The translations under genes were made by a program, and so were the position numbers. From an uncultured Blautia sp. (GTDB lineage: Bacteria > Bacillota > Clostridia > Lachnospirales > Lachnospiraceae), in contig NZ_CANTKB010000055.1 in NCBI RefSeq assembly GCF_947654165.1, positions 1 through 7,227 of the forward strand: a DNA stretch of 7,227 nucleotides, read 5' to 3'. The stretch's first letter is position 1. The number at the start of each line of letters is the position of its first letter. Under the pieces are notes generated by a model. It was not told the DNA's origin. It made no database searches and saw nothing but the letters and a program-made list of their open reading frames with translations. Of the stretch, positions 5,833-7,227 are shown piece by piece.

Positions 5833-6324
5833 ATGCAAGAAGAAGTAACACAGAAAACGGTAACGTTTTGTGTGCGGACGACAAAAATGACGGCAGATGT
5901 TCTGAAAAAAGTGATCGCTGCATATCTGCGGCATCAGAAACAGAAAAGTGCAGAGAAAAAAGCACAGAAAAATCAGCCAAAACAGGGGAAAATCACGGTA
6001 AAAGAACTGGCAAAACAGAATGCCGGGATGACGAATATCGAGATCACGCCCAAGAATATCAAGTCTTTTGAACGTTATGCCAGAAAATACGGGATCAACT
6101 ATGCCCTGAAAAAGGATAAGTCAAAAGAACCGCCGGTATATCTGGTGTTCTTTAAGGGGCGTGACCAGGATGCGATTAACGCTGCTTTCCGTGAATTTTC
6201 CCAGAAAGAAATACAGAAGGCGAATCGTCCTTCGCTTCATAAGCGGCTGGCAGCATATCGAAGTATTGTTGCCGGGAAGGGGAAGGACAAAGCCAGAAAC
6301 AAGCATCAGGAGGTATCCAGGTGA
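5833..6324 (+). CDS. pcfB: PcfB family (DUF3801) conjugation accessory protein
   Basis: ATG 5833 follows AGGAGG (5820-5825) by seven bases. The 163-residue product is highly basic. An N-terminal helical part (VTFCVRTTKMTADVLKKVIAAYLRH) leads to a lysine- and glutamine-rich linker (about residues 36-55). The conserved DUF3801 core follows (GKITVKELAKQNAGMTNIEI through KDKSKEPPVYLVFFKGRDQDAINAAFREF), then a basic tail. PcfB of the enterococcal pCF10 plasmid is an accessory factor that links the relaxosome to the VirD4-type coupling protein PcfC. Here the gene also directly precedes virD4, overlapping it by four bases, which supports the same role. The length is normal for ICE members. Confidence 0.9.
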   Translation: MQEEVTQKTVTFCVRTTKMTADVLKKVIAAYLRHQKQKSAEKKAQKNQPKQGKITVKELAKQNAGMTNIEITPKNIKSFERYARKYGINYALKKDKSKEPPVYLVFFKGRDQDAINAAFREFSQKEIQKANRPSLHKRLAAYRSIVAGKGKDKARNKHQEVSR

Positions 6325-7190
6325 GAAAACTCACGCTTGGAGAACTGACAAAGAAGCTGAAAGCAAAAGCCAGAGTTACGCTGTCCGCTTTGGATATGAA
6401 AAAGCTTATTCTGACAAATGTTCCTTATCTGTTTATATTTCTGTTTGCAGACAGGGCATCCTGCATGTACCGGGCAAGCCCCGGAGCAGATATGGGGAAC
6501 AAACTATTATATGCGATGGAACATGCAGACCGGATCCTTGCCGGGTTTCTGCCAAGCTTTTTCTATATGGATTTGCTGGTAGGAGTTGGAGCTGCAACAG
6601 TTGTAAGGATATTGATCTGGCAGAAACAAGCGGATGCTAAAAAGCTTCGCAAAGGTGTTGAGTATGGCTCTGCCCGGTGGGGGACGCCGGAAGACATCAA
6701 GCCATTTATGGCAGATGATTTTTGGATGAACATCCCTCTTACCGCAACGGAATCCATTACCATGGAGAGCCGTCCGAAACAGCCTAAGTACGCCAGAAAT
6801 AAAAATATCTGCGTGGTGGGTGGTTCCGGAAGTGGAAAGACACGTTTTTTTGTGAAGATTTCCATTATGATGATGAACTGTTCCATGGTCATTACTGATC
6901 CGAAAGGCACACTGATTGAAGAGTGCGGGAAGATGTTAGCAAAAGGACCACCAAAAAAGGATAAGCATGGAAATGTGGTAAAGGATAAGAACGGGAAAAT
7001 TGTGCATGAACCTTATGTGATAAAGGTTCTTAATACAATCAATTTCTCCAAGTCCCTCCACTATAACCCGTTTGCTTATCTTAGATCAGAAAAAGACATC
7101 CTGAAACTGGTGACGGTCATCATTGCCAATACCAAAGGAGAAGGCGAAAAAGCATCAGAGGATTTCTGGGTCAGTGCGACTTGTTCGTAG
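6321..7190 (+). CDS. virD4: VirD4/TraG-type coupling protein, 5' exon interrupted by an intron
   Basis: The start is GTG 6321, overlapping the pcfB stop (GTGA) and seven bases after AGGAGG (6308-6313). The N-terminus has two likely membrane segments (about residues 29-43 and 78-99). The family signature YGSARWGTPEDIKPFM (115-130) and the Walker A box GGSGSGKT (167-174) follow, then VITDPKGTL. Coupling proteins are membrane ATPases that feed DNA-protein substrates into the type IV secretion channel, and are usually about 600 residues. Here the frame stops at residue 289. The family match ends after EDFWV (residue 284, codon ending 7172), and SATCS is foreign. The break coincides with a GTGCGAC group II intron start at 7174. 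The true first exon is therefore probably 6321-7173, with the rest, including Walker B, beyond the intron. Without splicing the product would lack a working ATPase. Confidence 0.9.
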   Translation: MRKLTLGELTKKLKAKARVTLSALDMKKLILTNVPYLFIFLFADRASCMYRASPGADMGNKLLYAMEHADRILAGFLPSFFYMDLLVGVGAATVVRILIWQKQADAKKLRKGVEYGSARWGTPEDIKPFMADDFWMNIPLTATESITMESRPKQPKYARNKNICVVGGSGSGKTRFFVKISIMMMNCSMVITDPKGTLIEECGKMLAKGPPKKDKHGNVVKDKNGKIVHEPYVIKVLNTINFSKSLHYNPFAYLRSEKDILKLVTVIIANTKGEGEKASEDFWVSATCS

Positions 7191-7227
7191 GCGGTAAAAA
7201 GCCTGCGCATAGGTTTGATTTAATTTA
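7174..7227 (+). mobile_element. 5' end of a group II intron inserted in virD4 (continues beyond window)
   Basis: At 7174 the virD4 reading frame gives way to GTGCGAC, matching the GUGYG consensus that begins group II introns. CGTAGGC (about 7186-7192) and GCCTGCG (7201-7207) can then form a 7-pair stem, as expected near the start of domain I. The insertion is in the + orientation, sense to the gene, so splicing could restore the coupling protein. The intron body, its reverse transcriptase and its 3' end lie outside the window. The call rests on the boundary motif, the abrupt loss of family similarity and the stem. Confidence 0.78.

Noticed and set aside
6161..6640. 159-residue + strand frame across the pcfB-virD4 junction
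   Set aside because: It is an out-of-frame shadow of two well-supported genes and has no family resemblance.

Overview
The window looks like the left-central backbone of an integrative and conjugative element (ICE) of the Tn1549/CTn type from a low-GC Firmicute, most likely a gut clostridium such as a Lachnospiraceae member. This rests on gene content and order (MobC-like protein, ParA, ParB, RepA_N initiator, SSB, Bro-N antirepressor, PcfB, VirD4), on strong AGGAGG ribosome binding sites before nearly every gene, and on AT-rich coding sequence. All protein genes I accept are on the + strand. The host assignment is inference; no chromosomal flank is visible.

Layout. Positions 1-114 are a leader with a long inverted repeat. 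Positions 115-2141 hold a translationally coupled maintenance block: a small ribbon-helix-helix/MobC-like protein, ParA and ParB, with overlapping ends. Positions 2165-3223 encode a RepA_N-type initiator whose gene contains five 23-bp palindromic iterons, the likely replication origin. Positions 3224-3334 carry two near-identical 25-bp palindromes before a small three-helix membrane protein (3335-3640), which ends at a strong intrinsic terminator.

Positions 3681-4177 contain no convincing protein gene. They can fold extensively and end in a second strong intrinsic terminator only 36 bases before the ssb start codon. This suggests a noncoding RNA or an attenuating leader for the next operon. 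That operon is ssb, an unrecognised acidic protein, a Bro-N/KilAC antirepressor, PcfB and VirD4.

The VirD4 coupling-protein gene is broken after residue 284. The sequence switches abruptly to GTGCGAC plus a foldable stretch, which matches the 5' end of a group II intron continuing beyond the window.

Taken together, the genes would maintain an excised circular form (ParAB, RepA_N, iterons, SSB) and deliver DNA to the type IV secretion channel (PcfB, VirD4). The most interesting points are the iterons inside repA, the noncoding block before ssb, the paired palindromes, and the intron-split coupling protein.
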